DNA from: Fragilaria crotonensis
Taxonomy: Eukaryota; Bacillariophyta; Fragilariophyceae; Fragilariales; Fragilariaceae
Direction of reading: 5' to 3'
Assembly: GCA_022925895.1 (NCBI GenBank)
Contig: JAKSYS010000753.1
Span: 1 to 27,417 of the forward strand
DNA: 27,417 nt
Both the position numbers and the translations under genes were made by a program. This document shows positions 10,587 through 21,309 of the stretch, one piece after another; positions within the stretch are counted from its first letter, which is position 1, and each line of letters starts with the position of its first letter. The notes beneath the pieces were generated by a model. It was not told where the DNA came from, did not search any database, and was given only the letters and a program-made list of their open reading frames with translations.

Positions 10587-11932
10587 TTAAAGCTGCATAC
10601 TTGGGTGCAACGCACGTGACACATTCGTAGCAATCACATTTTCAAACAATGTATCGTAGAGTCCCATGTCATCCTTGGGGACAATTCTGCGCTTTTTGGC
10701 GTCTGGTTCACACACTTGCTTGGCACTCTTTCGATCACGTCGGCGTTCCACAAAAACATTCAACAACTCATTGTTAAAAACGCCTCCGCGTGAAACACGG
10801 TCTTCAACTACCAAATCATACAATTCATTGTACCTTTCCAAACCAGCCTCCGACCATCCAATACCGGATGTTTCGGCAACCGGCTTGCGTGCTACACTGC
10901 AACGTTTTGTTTTTCTCGAGAACGTGTACTTCGGCGCCTAAGACCAATCAAAACTCAGTTGTTAGTGGCAATCTTATTAACACCACGTTGGTGATTTCCA
11001 CACTGATAATTACAAACGTACCACAAGCGCACGTGGGGGTGCCGTGTCCAAACTGTGTCCCTGTTGATTAGTGTATATCTTTGTTTACGAGGCGACTGTC
11101 GTGAGTCATTGCGTGATACGGAAATCATAACACATACATTCAGAACTTAACGTACCTTGCGATGTTCTTCTTCAATTTCCGCCATCCACGTAGCACTGTA
11201 ATTGATTAAAACAAGCAGTAAAAACGCTTCGTCACTAATCGACAAAATGTATTCATGAAAATTGGCAGCGTTGTCACCACAGTACTGTGTCATGATAGCG
11301 TCGCGGTTCCAAATGCTTGACTTGACAACACAAGGCGCATAGATGTCGATTATATGAACATAATTAACAATGTTGGAGCGCATTGCCAATAATGTCTGAA
11401 TGTCGTCATCGCTGCCACTATTGCGTTTAAAGTTTGGGATACGACCATTAACGCCATCTGCCATATAATGTGTAAGTTTTAACAAACGACACGGTGGCTT
11501 ATACTGTTACCAACACGTACCTCGGAAACGCAATCGCATTGTTTTAATGACATTATTGCGATGATCCGTATGCGTTGCAATGACAACCTTACGCATTGTA
11601 GCCCACCATTCTAATGTTGCGTCTTTTATGGGGAGGTTGCAACTCTTTATCACAAGGCCACAAACAGAAGTAGCGCGTTGATCGTACATCCCATGTAAGT
11701 CCTTTTTAAAAAACTTGAGACGCCGGAACAATACGTTTTTAACGCAGTTACGTACCAAAATGCGCCTGCCTTCTGGCGTCATTTTACCGGTCATGTCGGT
11801 GGTTTCATGGTGAAGTTCCATGTTTGAAATACATGCACTTGGCATTACCAAATGCATCGTATCCGGTTCGACCAAAGCTTGTATTTGATCATTGGCAGGC
11901 AATGCATGATACTGTCTTGAAGGAGCACGCAT
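10587..11932 (-). CDS. three-exon element-encoded protein of unknown function
   Basis: Exons 11932-11521, 11457-11156 and 10937-10587 join in one frame to 354 residues; both introns have GTACGT donors. No catalytic domain is recognised. The N-terminal half is basic and helical, with EWWATMRKVVIATHTDHRNN. The middle contains YVHIIDIYAPCVVKSSIWNR. The C-terminus has GWSEAGLERYNELYDLV followed by DR, a helix pattern reminiscent of SANT/trihelix-like DNA-binding segments in transposon proteins (inference), and a basic DAKKRRIV cluster that could be a nuclear signal. An upstream ATG at 12035 would add MSKNKK and about 28 further residues, but needs one base removed from, or two added to, a seven-base homopolymer at 12017-12023. 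By position it could be the accessory DNA-binding protein paired with the transposase, like TNPA in CACTA elements. That role is unproven. Confidence 0.7.
10938..11155 (-). other. intron 2 of the three-exon element gene
   Basis: Donor AAG|GTACGT at 11155 and acceptor TCTTAG ending at 10938, 218 bp, phase 0. The spliced frame continues EEHRK-APKYTF; the unspliced frame stops two codons after the donor. Confidence 0.75.
11458..11520 (-). other. intron 1 of the three-exon element gene
   Basis: 63 bp, donor CGAG|GTACGT at 11520, acceptor ATATGGCAG ending at 11458. The joined codon GAT gives RFR-DGVNGRIPNF in frame. Confidence 0.8.
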
Positions 11933-12741
11933 GTTAGTCGCGTTGGCGTTATGATCACATTTAGTAATGCGATTCAAGTCGTCGTCAATGTCAAGGCCAA
12001 GTCCTTGAAAGTTCAGTTTTTTTATTTTTGCTCATTGTTGCAACAACTAAGGATTATGACATGATGGGAAGGAAATGACATGCATTCAAATGAAATATTT
12101 GTTGCATTAATCTGCGCGAAAGTTGTTTTGAAAATAATAGTTAATTCAAATGAATTATACTTAAACAAGTTTGGGTAGAGATCGTATCATTGATGATTTA
12201 AGTAGCGCACATTATCAACTCTCCGAGTGCGTACGGGACACACATTATTATTACATAGACTAGACTAGAAGAAGTAAAAAGTACTACTGTGCAAAAGGTG
12301 TGTTTACACTGCGATGCACCAATTTGTATTACTAAGATTGTGTGCATAGTAGGGCATACAGTCGCTACCTGCAGTGCTATGCATTGGAGTACTTAATACA
12401 GTGCACGAATTTTCAGTAGCCGTACTACCGTACGCGTAGGGACATTCGCGACCCGTATTCTGAATAGCCGTTATTCCAACGTTAAGTTTCCCGACTTTTT
12501 CAACTCGTGAGATTTGCACAAAGTGAACTGTTGTTGTCCCCATTCACTCTCATCACTTCCTTCATCATTCTTTTCTCAAACTTTGCTTCTTTTCAAAAAC
12601 GATCACCCATTGTAAGTATTGCCATCAGACAGATGCCATGTGGCGATTTTGTTCGAATCAGAGGTCAAACCATTGTGTTTTTGCAAAGAAGTGACATGTG
12701 TTGAAATGAAGATCGTTTGCTGTCAGCACTGCACCGTATTG

Positions 12742-12768
12742 CTGTACAGTACTGTACAGTACTGTACA
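12742..12768. repeat. 10-bp tandem repeat, unit CTGTACAGTA
   Basis: Two full units and a partial third. The unit contains palindromes TGTACA and AGTACT, so the block can form hairpins. It may be a protein-binding array in the divergent promoter region; there is no direct evidence. Confidence 0.85.
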
Positions 12769-12832
12769 CCATTACTGCCATATCATTCCTACGTGACTAG
12801 TGCAGTGGTGCGGCATAATTTTGTACTGTCAC

Positions 12833-12884
12833 ACGGTGCGACAGTACTGTTACATACACCATACGGTGCGACAGTACTGTTACA
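12833..12884. repeat. 30-bp-period repeat with ACGGTGCGACAGTACTG core
   Basis: A 22-bp core starting ACGGTGCGACAGTACTG occurs at 12833-12854 and 12863-12884 without mismatch. It shares the CAGTACTG word with the 10-bp repeat block 65 bp upstream. Confidence 0.85.
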
Positions 12885-13310
12885 GACACATTACGTAGCC
12901 CACATACGGCAAAGCAGTAACAAAACAACTCGCCACCTCTAACAACTGCGATGTGCTCCTCTCTCATGATTGCCTTCTTTGCTCTCTCCCGCAGCAGGTT
13001 CATCAAACGATTTATTTGAATTGTTTTCGTTTCTTTGTTGCTGCGGCTGTGACAATTCAACCAACCAGTATTTTTGAGGCAAGGATTCATACACCAATTG
13101 CACATTAGCTGTGGGGGCTAGTCACCTGCGAGAATCTTGCTCTTGATTGAGTATTGCTGACTCCACGTCGTGATTCACTAGCGAAGCAGCGTGTGCTTGT
13201 GGTTACGTGTATTCCTTGACAAAAAACAGTCACCAAGATTCATTCGAGGATTCTGTTTTCATCAAAGATCATTGGCTGGAGATTGTCACAGCATCGTCAT
13301 CAACCGAGTC

Positions 13311-16300
13311 ATGGAAGCCGGTCGTAAAATCGCCAAAGAAGGCAACAGCAATACGAAGGATAATGAAGATCCCACCTCAGACGAATTAAGTGAGACCGTT
13401 GCTGCCATTAATGTAACGCATGACATGAATAAAGACGAAAGTGCAGAGAGCAAAATCCCAAAATCCCAAGAAGGGATGGCGAAAATGGAAAGCATGTTTC
13501 TTGCTATTGCAAAGCTTGATCCTGTAACAAATGTGACCGACTCACTCACGAATCTTGAAACACACCAGGCGGATCATGCAATGCTTTCCTCTGGGGATGA
13601 AAACCAACCAACAATTCATGACGTTGATGCTACTGATTCCAAAGCAACAAAATCCACCAGAGCACCATTAAAGCCAACAACGTTGAACGATCCCATTGAC
13701 GTTGATGCGACCATTCTTGTTCCGCCAGATATCGATGTCCTTGCCTCTCGAGACGACGAGGTTGCTTTTATTATTCCCCAGCAACTCAAATCCGTTTATG
13801 GATTCACTGGTGTAGACGAATTTCTGATGAAGGATAACGACGCTCGCAATGCCAGGCATGCAGTGAGATCTGCATTTGATTTGCAACCAAAAACTGGCGG
13901 ATATGGAGAGATTGATCTTTACCGCTGCCGGCATTGGTACAAAGATCTCCGATTTGCATCGCTTATTGACAAACCCGGCGATGGTGATCACACTTGGTAT
14001 TTTCGCCTTGTTGTCATAAACCCATCTGCTCCCGATTGGAAACTGGTGAAAAACAAACATTTGCAGCCACGCATTGCCAAGTTCAAGGAGTTGGCACTTA
14101 AGTTTTATGTCAGTGGCTTTGCTCCAAAGTCAACAACAACATCGTCAATTCGGGTAGCATTGGAAAATCAGATTACTATCATGATTGTAACGAAGAAGAA
14201 AGCAGGACCCATCCATACGTGGAAACCGATGTGGGAAGAAAAAAATCAAGGAATGAAGGTTGTTGCAGCTGTCACCTTTAGTAGAACGTTTCCTTCGCGA
14301 AAGGAAAGCATGATGTTGCGGCATTCATTTCCTGGCTTCTTGTTGCCAAGCATGATGCAACGCACCCAACGCAAATTAATGGCTGGCGCAGGCAAGGGTT
14401 TGGATTATTTTTGATTATTGCAATGATCAAATATTGTTATGCAAATGACATTGCTTGCAAGACAGTGGAATCTTTTGCAATCCTACGAACCATCTGCGTT
14501 TCATTTCTACACCATGCTTGGGTTTAAGCAAATAAACGATCATTTCGATGATGGGTTTTCAATGCTTCCGAGACATGTGAGGATCATTTGTCAGCATTCA
14601 AATCTGCGGAATTCAAAATTTCAATCTTCCATGCATATGAAAAGGATGATCCCAAATCCGTTGTTTATCAACTCATGCATTTGCGTTCTGGATGCCTGCG
14701 TCATTTCCAACTTGCCCCTGCTGATGAAGCACAAGCTGTTTCACAGACGCATCTGACACAAACAATGCTTGGAAACTTTGGTGTGAATTTCCACCACCCA
14801 TAGTTCGCGGAATACGTCTGCACTATTCTGACTCTACTATGCGACAATTGTTTGTTGGCCTTCCTTTTGTGAAAGCATTGCTTCCACCTCCGTATGCAAG
14901 TGTTCCTCCTTTGACGACCATGTTTGTTAAAGGAGAAGTGCGTATTGAGCGTCGGCTGTTGCATACAGAAGCCCATGGAGTGAAATGGATGCAAAGTGGA
15001 GAGCTTGACTTGATGATGGCGATTCTTTTGTGCGATGGACGGTATCAAGATTTATGTTTTGTCATGCCATGCTGTTACTGTGATTCGATCGCAATTGCTT
15101 TTGCTAAGTTCGTCGAATATCAGCGTGCCTTAAAGATGGTCAAACTCGGCAAGGAACAAGATCTTGATCCTGTTAAGCTTGCGCAAGCCATCCTGGACCG
15201 ATTCAAAGCTCCTGTGACTCAACTTGCAAGCGATTATTGCAAGTTGAGAAACCACCTGGTGCAGCATGTGATTCACCCAAACCCGGGATCTTAGATCGTC
15301 GGATGATTGTCTTTCCATGCAACGAAAATGAAAGCCATTGAGTGCCACTTTTGTCTTTAACGCTGCGTACAACACGTCTGAAGCTGAAAAAGGAATAAAG
15401 ATGGATTGCGTGCGTGTTTTTTCGATACTGCAGTATGGACACAAATGGCCGACGCAATGTTCCAATTCCCAAGGCATCTTGTGGTTCTTGAATTTATGTT
15501 CGAGTTACGATGCACACGAAAAAACATTCGGACCCATCAGAAGGCAAGTTGGAGTGGCTGTCACCTTTTGGTGAAGCATTGGATGGAAATATGCTTGGCA
15601 CACCTACTTTTCCCGCACTTCATTTGCCTTTGAATTCCGACATTCTTCCGAAGCAATCCAACGATGACACTTACAATTGTGCCTTTGGTGTCATAGCAAC
15701 TTTAGCAATGGTCCTGCGTGATCTGATTGTTGATGATGCTACATTCGATGACCAATTCTCGGCGACAGCATTGGAGTTGAAAAAGTGTGCATTGAAGAAC
15801 GAAATGTATTGCGACATGCCATATAAGAATTTGCAACCACCTTGGGTATCGCTGCCCAAAATCAAGAGGGAATCTTTTCTTCCCGAGTTGCGAGAGCAGT
15901 GGTTTGTCTTATTCGACCGTTTGGCAAAGCTTCAATTCGATGTTGAGCCCAAGAAACTTTTTGCTGATTATCTTGTCCCTGATGTTTACACAAACAACTT
16001 GCCTCTAATCTCGCAATGGCCAGTTGGAAACCAAGACATTTTGTTGGAAGCAAAGGCAGCACCTTCGCCATCGCCGAAAAAGGTCCGTGCTCAGACGCAA
16101 CGAAAGCTTTTGCCAAAGGCACGGCTCAAGACGGGAACAACAATCCAATCTGATTCGACTGCGTTATCTGCAATTCATGAGCAGAATGAAGCATCAAAGC
16201 CAACAAACGACGAAGCGGCAAGAGTGAACATTAATCACTCCGACGAAGCCAATGTTTTGACGCAATCTGACCATGTGGCAACAAACGACAACAATCGTAT

Positions 16301-18252
16301 TGAAGGAGCCAATGTTTTGTTGCTAACGCCAGAAAAAGGAAGTGCGAATATGGATGTTCCCGAAAGCGCAGCTGGTGCATCAATGGAAAGGGCTGTATTA
16401 AATGCTGACGTGCAGACAGAGGCAAGCGCAAACATCACACAAAGTCAAACCTTGGCATCCGATACGAAAGCATTCGAACCAAAACCGCTCGTTGTTCCTT
16501 TGAAGCGCAAAACGGATGCAGTTGAAGATATGGCGGAGGCGTTTCTTAAGAAGATTCGAATCAAAGATCCCCTCGATGCAAAGAAACTGGAAAAGGCTAT
16601 TATTCCTTTCCCAGATCCAACACCAAAGTTCTGTACGCAATCAAAGGCACTGTGTGAGAAGCTTGCTACAGAATACGGAGTTACTGGACTACCTACACCG
16701 ACCATTATGAAACGATCGGACTATGAAGCGGAAATTGAAGAGTACATCGAGCAAAGCTTCAAGGCTTGGAAATGGCATACAAAGGCTCAGCATCAAGCTG
16801 AGCTTGATCGCTGGGCAAGGAAGAAAAATATTAATGGTATTTCCAAGGAGACCATTCGTGACATTGACATGATGATCAAAGCCTTGCAAGACGAGCGAGC
16901 AAAATTCCGAAAATTCTTTGCCAACGAATTTAAGTGCACTCAGAAAACATTGGTACAGAGTGTGAGGTTTGATAAAGCAACGAATTCATTCCGAGCGAAA
17001 TTGGTTTGGACAGAGGAGGTTCCGGTCTTTCCACCTCAAACCAACAACCAAAAGCAAAAGACTCCACAGAAAGCATCGCATTATGATTACATTCGGCAAG
17101 AAGAAGAAATCGATGTGGAGGAAGAATGGGTCAAATCTGAATTCCAACCCATGTTTGATCAAATCATAAATATGCGCCAGGAGGAATCCAACTGGACTCA
17201 GGTTCCGCGAGATGTGGAAGTCTTTATTGGTAAGAAAAAGATCATCCGAATTCGATATTGCCCAGAAAGAAAAAGCAGAATTGTCGACACTGCTGAATTG
17301 GATAAAAGAATTGAGAAGGAAATTGAAGAAATTGAAATGGAACGACGCAAATCCTCTCAGAAAAACGCAAGGAAGATCAGAGAAAGGCATTACTGATAAA
17401 CCCGCGAAAGCGGTTATATCAGAACAGAGGCTCTTGCGTTCTTCTCTGAATAAGGATGTTCTCAAAGGTTTGGATGCCACAGATGAGGATGATGACTGGT
17501 GGGATTCTCAGTTGAAGAATTTGAAGGCTTTGAAAGACCCTCCTCCACGAAAGACAATTACAGTTGAAGGCAAATGGCTTGGAAAGACATCGGATGGTAA
17601 AACGCCAACACTGGAAGAAGATTACGTCCGCAAAACCTTTGGCGATTGCTTCACTGATGAATTGAAACAATCTAAACGAGGCTGGGTTGACATCCCCGTT
17701 GGTGATTTTAAGCAATCTCGCTTGAACCAGCATCCTGAGTTAAAGGTGATTGGCGCACCTGCAATTCAATTCGTCCAATCTGAAGGAAAGGATTTGTGTG
17801 TGAGTAAGTCTCTTGCATCGGCCTTCTTTGCATTGGGATGGCACGATGATGCATCAAAGATTGACGCATTCGGCGAGGAAATCTTGAAAGGCGCAGTTGT
17901 TGATGCATTGCGGAGGGTGGTTAAGCATGCAAGAACTTTACTTCCAACTTGGATTGTGATTAAAAAACTTCCAAGTTCATTCGATTGGAAAGTTGATTTA
18001 AAAGAGGATGAGGTTGTGCTTGGCGTCTTGCAAGCCTCTGACGACAGTTGTTCTCATGCAGTTACCATCCATGGGGATTTTATCTATGATGCAAATGAGA
18101 CAATTGCTCTACGTCTGTGCGATGAGGCATTGGATTATTGCACTTCCTCCGAAACGGTGCAAAGTAAATTTGTTGCTTTCAAACTTGGCTTCCGGTTCTT
18201 TTATGAAGGTAAGAGACCATTGAGACGTTCCAAAATGAGGCTGCCTGCATAA
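13311..18252 (+). CDS. giant cargo protein: GNAT-like, Ulp1/C48-like protease, C-terminal Cys-His-Asp domain (many frame breaks)
   Basis: Three long open stretches (13311-14414, 15510-17396, 17212-18252) and several short ones read as one protein of about 1,640 residues. Order: acidic N-terminus; a GNAT-like segment (HTWKPMWEEKNQGMKVVAAV, later EPSAFHFYTMLGF); an Ulp1/C48-like protease with His-Trp at 15336-15340 (IVFPCNENESHW), FFRYCSMDTNG and catalytic-type Cys at 15678 (QSNDDTYNCAFGV); a long charged coiled-coil-rich part; and a C-terminal domain with Cys 17797 (DLCVSKSLASAF), His 18055 (CSHAVTIHG) and Asp/Asn 18088-18096 (IYDANE), resembling a papain-like triad. Frame breaks sit at or near short homopolymers: 14408-14412, 14473-14476, 14556-14559, 14788-14790, about 15340, 15417-15422, 15473-15474, 15519-15524 and 17361-17365. 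Most need one or two added bases. The start at 13311 is the first Met of the acidic region; an in-frame upstream start at 13191 is less likely. C48-type proteases are known passengers of CACTA and Mutator-like elements. Whether the gene is intact is uncertain. Confidence 0.72.
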
Positions 18253-18390
18253 AAATATGCATCATGCCCTTGATTTCATTGAATAACGCAGCAAGCGTTA
18301 CAAAACCCATCAGTTGAAGGAAACAATGGGGAAAGTATGCATGACGATATCCTTATCAGAATGTAAGGATAAATTTATATAAATAATTAT

Positions 18391-21309
18391 TCAGTAATCG
18401 CCATCTTCTTCCTCCTCCTCCTCTTCTTCAACATTGTCATCGAAGTCAATTGATTTCTCTTCGTCCGAACTATCCGTATGCATTTCCTCGTCATCGTCGT
18501 CGTCAGAAGAGGATGAATATTCATCAACCGGTTTCGTGAACTCGGAAGCCCAACTGTCCAATGGCAAGGCTTCTAGAACTTTTGACATGTCGGGCTTAAT
18601 CGAAATAACAAAACATGGGCCCACAATATTGGATGGTAGAATGACAAGGTATTCAGAGGACCAACACCATTCCGTCAATAGCACTGATTGAACACCGGTC
18701 CGTTCGGTAGTGCTTTGGACTACCAAATGATATGGTTCTGCATTGAGAGCATCCACGGCACAGATCACAACAGCAGCCAGACGGCAGGGAAACGCCGTTT
18801 TGATGTACGTGTTGGTTTTGGTATCCATCACCTCGAACAAGACATTCATCCAATCGTTAATCGGATTGTCGGATTGATACGCAGGATGGCAACGAAACGT
18901 ATATTGGTCACGCACATATTCGGTACAGAAACGGACGTGTGGGCCAAATGTGGTCCACATAAATTCCATCAATGGTGTTGGCAAATGCATCAACCGCACA
19001 TCGGTCTTGGTTGCCCACTGAACGTTTAACATCATATTGGTATTCCGAAACAACACTCCAAATGTTGCATTGCCAGTTGATTCAAAAATAGATGCTGCGT
19101 CCACAGACGGGACACTTACCGCCGTGTTGGCGTCCCCCCAGATTCGTGAATGAACCTCAGCAATCATTAACGAATACGATAAACGTTGAGCTGCCTGCAA
19201 TTCGTACAAAGCACCTGTATGTCGTTTTTGAGCTCTGCGACCTGGCTGTTTTGCCACAGGAATCAACAATGACTCCGGGCGTTGTGCGCAATAATTTATG
19301 GGGGCACCGAAACGTTCCATGTCGTTAAGGATGTGCTTCAATTCATGGAATTTTGGAAATTTCCATGTCTTTTTTTTAAACAAGGGAATATCCTTCTTGC
19401 ACATCTCCATCAGTTTTGTAATCGCATCTGAGACTTGTAAAACGGATTCGTCATGATGTTCAGCTGTCCAATAGGTAGGTTGATTGAGCCACTGGTCAAA
19501 GCACAACAGTGCTTCAAACACATTAATAACCTTTCGTAAACTGGTGCGATCCTTTTGTTGCAGCGCTTTGGATAAAATGATCCACCCTTCATCATATTGG
19601 GCAAGTATGACGAACAAGAATACCAATCCCACACGCTCGGCAGCAGATATCTTTGTTAGGTTGGTAATGCCGTTGCTGAAATCGGTTGCAGGATACACTT
19701 TGCGATATGTTTGGCGGTGCGATCTGTGAAAATGAACGGCCAACGCGTCCAAGGCAGCACGTCGGCGAGTTGGTACATTTTTAAGAACCAGAAATGTGAC
19801 CTTTTCAATTAAACCTTTTCGAAACGCATGGAGAGTTTCCACCGGAGTAGCGCCAAAAATGCCGCGCACTGGATCAGCCATGGGCACGTAATCAAACGCA
19901 TTATTAAGATAATGTTGCGACCACGGCGTACGCACTTTTTGATCGGGGTTGCTGGAGATGCGTGCCATGTCTGCAGCAACCAAAAAGGAACACGTAGCAT
20001 GTGGATTATCCAATTCCGCTGCTGTGACGTTGCACGCACGACAATGGCGTTGTATCCCGGTTGTGTGTGAGCCAAAACGACCACAGAGTGCATCGCCTTC
20101 TTGCATGTCTTGTATCACAAAGAGTATGCAACAAATGACGTCAACGCAGATTGCACCTCTGGGACCAAGAGGAAGTATAACATTGCGAAGGCGGGGTTCC
20201 GAAGTAGTGAAGGAGTGCAATACAGCATAAAGTTCCGCATGGTAATTGCGAATATTGTTTCCTTGAATTTGGGTTTGGTTTTGAGCCGACGATGTCTTTT
20301 GTTTTGGCAAAAATCCATGATAACCCCAGGCCTGAATTTTGCGACGAAAGGGTTCTTTAAAAATTGCTGGCGTAAACATGTATGGCTTCAAGGAAAAGCG
20401 ATCATTGCCGGTGACAGATGTGCGGTCAATCCATTGGATAATTGGCACAAAGAATTGACGTTCAGGATTGGTGATCATACGTTCATATGCATCACGATAC
20501 ACTTGACCAGAGATGGCATCACCAAGTTCACCTTGTGGTGATGCGTATGGCAGCAAGGGATTAACGGGGTCAATTAACAAGTTGTCAGCTGTCATCAGTT
20601 TTGGGTTCTGCAACAACCGCAAGAGTTGAGGCACAAAGTCAAACACAATAACATCACGAGGAGGACCATGAGGAGTGGTAACGTTTACAACCGATGGCAA
20701 GAATTGCGTTGCATTTTTCATACCCGAAAACAACAGATCAATGCTTCGCGAACGCGATAAACCACCATCAGGATAAAATGAATACCTTGCGGCATTGGCA
20801 CCTCTGGCCCATCTAAGCACAGAAGCAAATGCGTAGTCTGGAGCATTCATATCGTCCAATAATTTTAACAACGCAACCGTCCACTTTTGATCATCAGTGT
20901 ACAGCCATGGCTCTTCTTCATTGGAATCAACAACAAGGGGCAGGGTTGCATTTACTTCCCATGCGTAGCCTTCATCATTCGCGGCAAAGTCATCATCAGA
21001 AGGCGCGTCAGTTGTGTTTGTCGCCTCATCGTCGAGCATCGATGCCGACCACGTTTGTGTATTATGCATGTTGGCATTGTTAGGGTTTATCACGTCACGT
21101 CTCATCAGAGATGAAGGTATGGTGGAGACAAACACCACGTCATCTGCAATTGGTTGGTGTCTTGTGTCACCACCAGAAGAGGATTGATCAATGAACGACA
21201 GACAGGATGGGGAAAGTGCAAAATGCATCGTGTATCCTTTTTCATTGGAAAAGGATTGGCGTCGACTTCCACAGTCAGGATTGTGACACACATATCTTGA
21301 AGCCGACAT
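18391..21309 (-). CDS. Plavaka/CACTA-like DDE transposase
   Basis: Intact 972-residue reading frame starting at Met 21309 (MSASRYVC); the frame is open further upstream but without a better start. Residues 8-36 form a C2HC zinc finger (C8, C13, H29, C36) of the kind that opens Plavaka-type transposases. The RNase-H-like core has candidate acids D295 (VPIIQWIDRTS), D401 (FVIQDMQEGDALCG) and E491 (GATPVETLHAF). A Cys/His insert between the second and third acids (C409, H415, C423, C426) is characteristic of CACTA/Plavaka enzymes. The C-terminus is extremely acidic (runs of Asp and Glu). It should cut and paste the surrounding 11.6-kb element. It converges with the cargo gene, 138 bp between stops. 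The superfamily rests on motif layout; the exact subfamily is less sure. Confidence 0.8.
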   Translation of the reverse strand: MSASRYVCHNPDCGSRRQSFSNEKGYTMHFALSPSCLSFIDQSSSGGDTRHQPIADDVVFVSTIPSSLMRRDVINPNNANMHNTQTWSASMLDDEATNTTDAPSDDDFAANDEGYAWEVNATLPLVVDSNEEEPWLYTDDQKWTVALLKLLDDMNAPDYAFASVLRWARGANAARYSFYPDGGLSRSRSIDLLFSGMKNATQFLPSVVNVTTPHGPPRDVIVFDFVPQLLRLLQNPKLMTADNLLIDPVNPLLPYASPQGELGDAISGQVYRDAYERMITNPERQFFVPIIQWIDRTSVTGNDRFSLKPYMFTPAIFKEPFRRKIQAWGYHGFLPKQKTSSAQNQTQIQGNNIRNYHAELYAVLHSFTTSEPRLRNVILPLGPRGAICVDVICCILFVIQDMQEGDALCGRFGSHTTGIQRHCRACNVTAAELDNPHATCSFLVAADMARISSNPDQKVRTPWSQHYLNNAFDYVPMADPVRGIFGATPVETLHAFRKGLIEKVTFLVLKNVPTRRRAALDALAVHFHRSHRQTYRKVYPATDFSNGITNLTKISAAERVGLVFLFVILAQYDEGWIILSKALQQKDRTSLRKVINVFEALLCFDQWLNQPTYWTAEHHDESVLQVSDAITKLMEMCKKDIPLFKKKTWKFPKFHELKHILNDMERFGAPINYCAQRPESLLIPVAKQPGRRAQKRHTGALYELQAAQRLSYSLMIAEVHSRIWGDANTAVSVPSVDAASIFESTGNATFGVLFRNTNMMLNVQWATKTDVRLMHLPTPLMEFMWTTFGPHVRFCTEYVRDQYTFRCHPAYQSDNPINDWMNVLFEVMDTKTNTYIKTAFPCRLAAVVICAVDALNAEPYHLVVQSTTERTGVQSVLLTEWCWSSEYLVILPSNIVGPCFVISIKPDMSKVLEALPLDSWASEFTKPVDEYSSSSDDDDDEEMHTDSSDEEKSIDFDDNVEEEEEEEEDGDY

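Larger units (their letters stand above)
12036..13310. other. divergent spacer inside inner element
   Basis: This 1.3-kb stretch separates the divergent three-exon gene and the cargo gene, so it should hold both promoters. No gene is supported; short open frames on both strands lack recognisable features. A pyrimidine-rich tract at about 12540-12600 resembles a 5' leader and is followed by a possible GTAAGT donor at 12614. Two tandem-repeat blocks lie at 12742-12768 and 12833-12884. Confidence 0.5.

Noticed and set aside
12797..13105. 102-codon minus-strand frame
   Set aside because: Half of it is translated tandem repeat; no splice link to the three-exon gene could be justified.
14408..15530. 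Many small introns in the cargo gene
   Set aside because: Successive coding segments abut with no spare sequence and no GTACGT-type donors at the switch points; each switch falls at or near a short homopolymer or doublet.
16986..17480. Minus-strand 164-codon frame opposite the cargo gene
   Set aside because: It mirrors the lysine/glutamate-rich coding strand and gives a Phe/Leu-rich shadow without conserved features.
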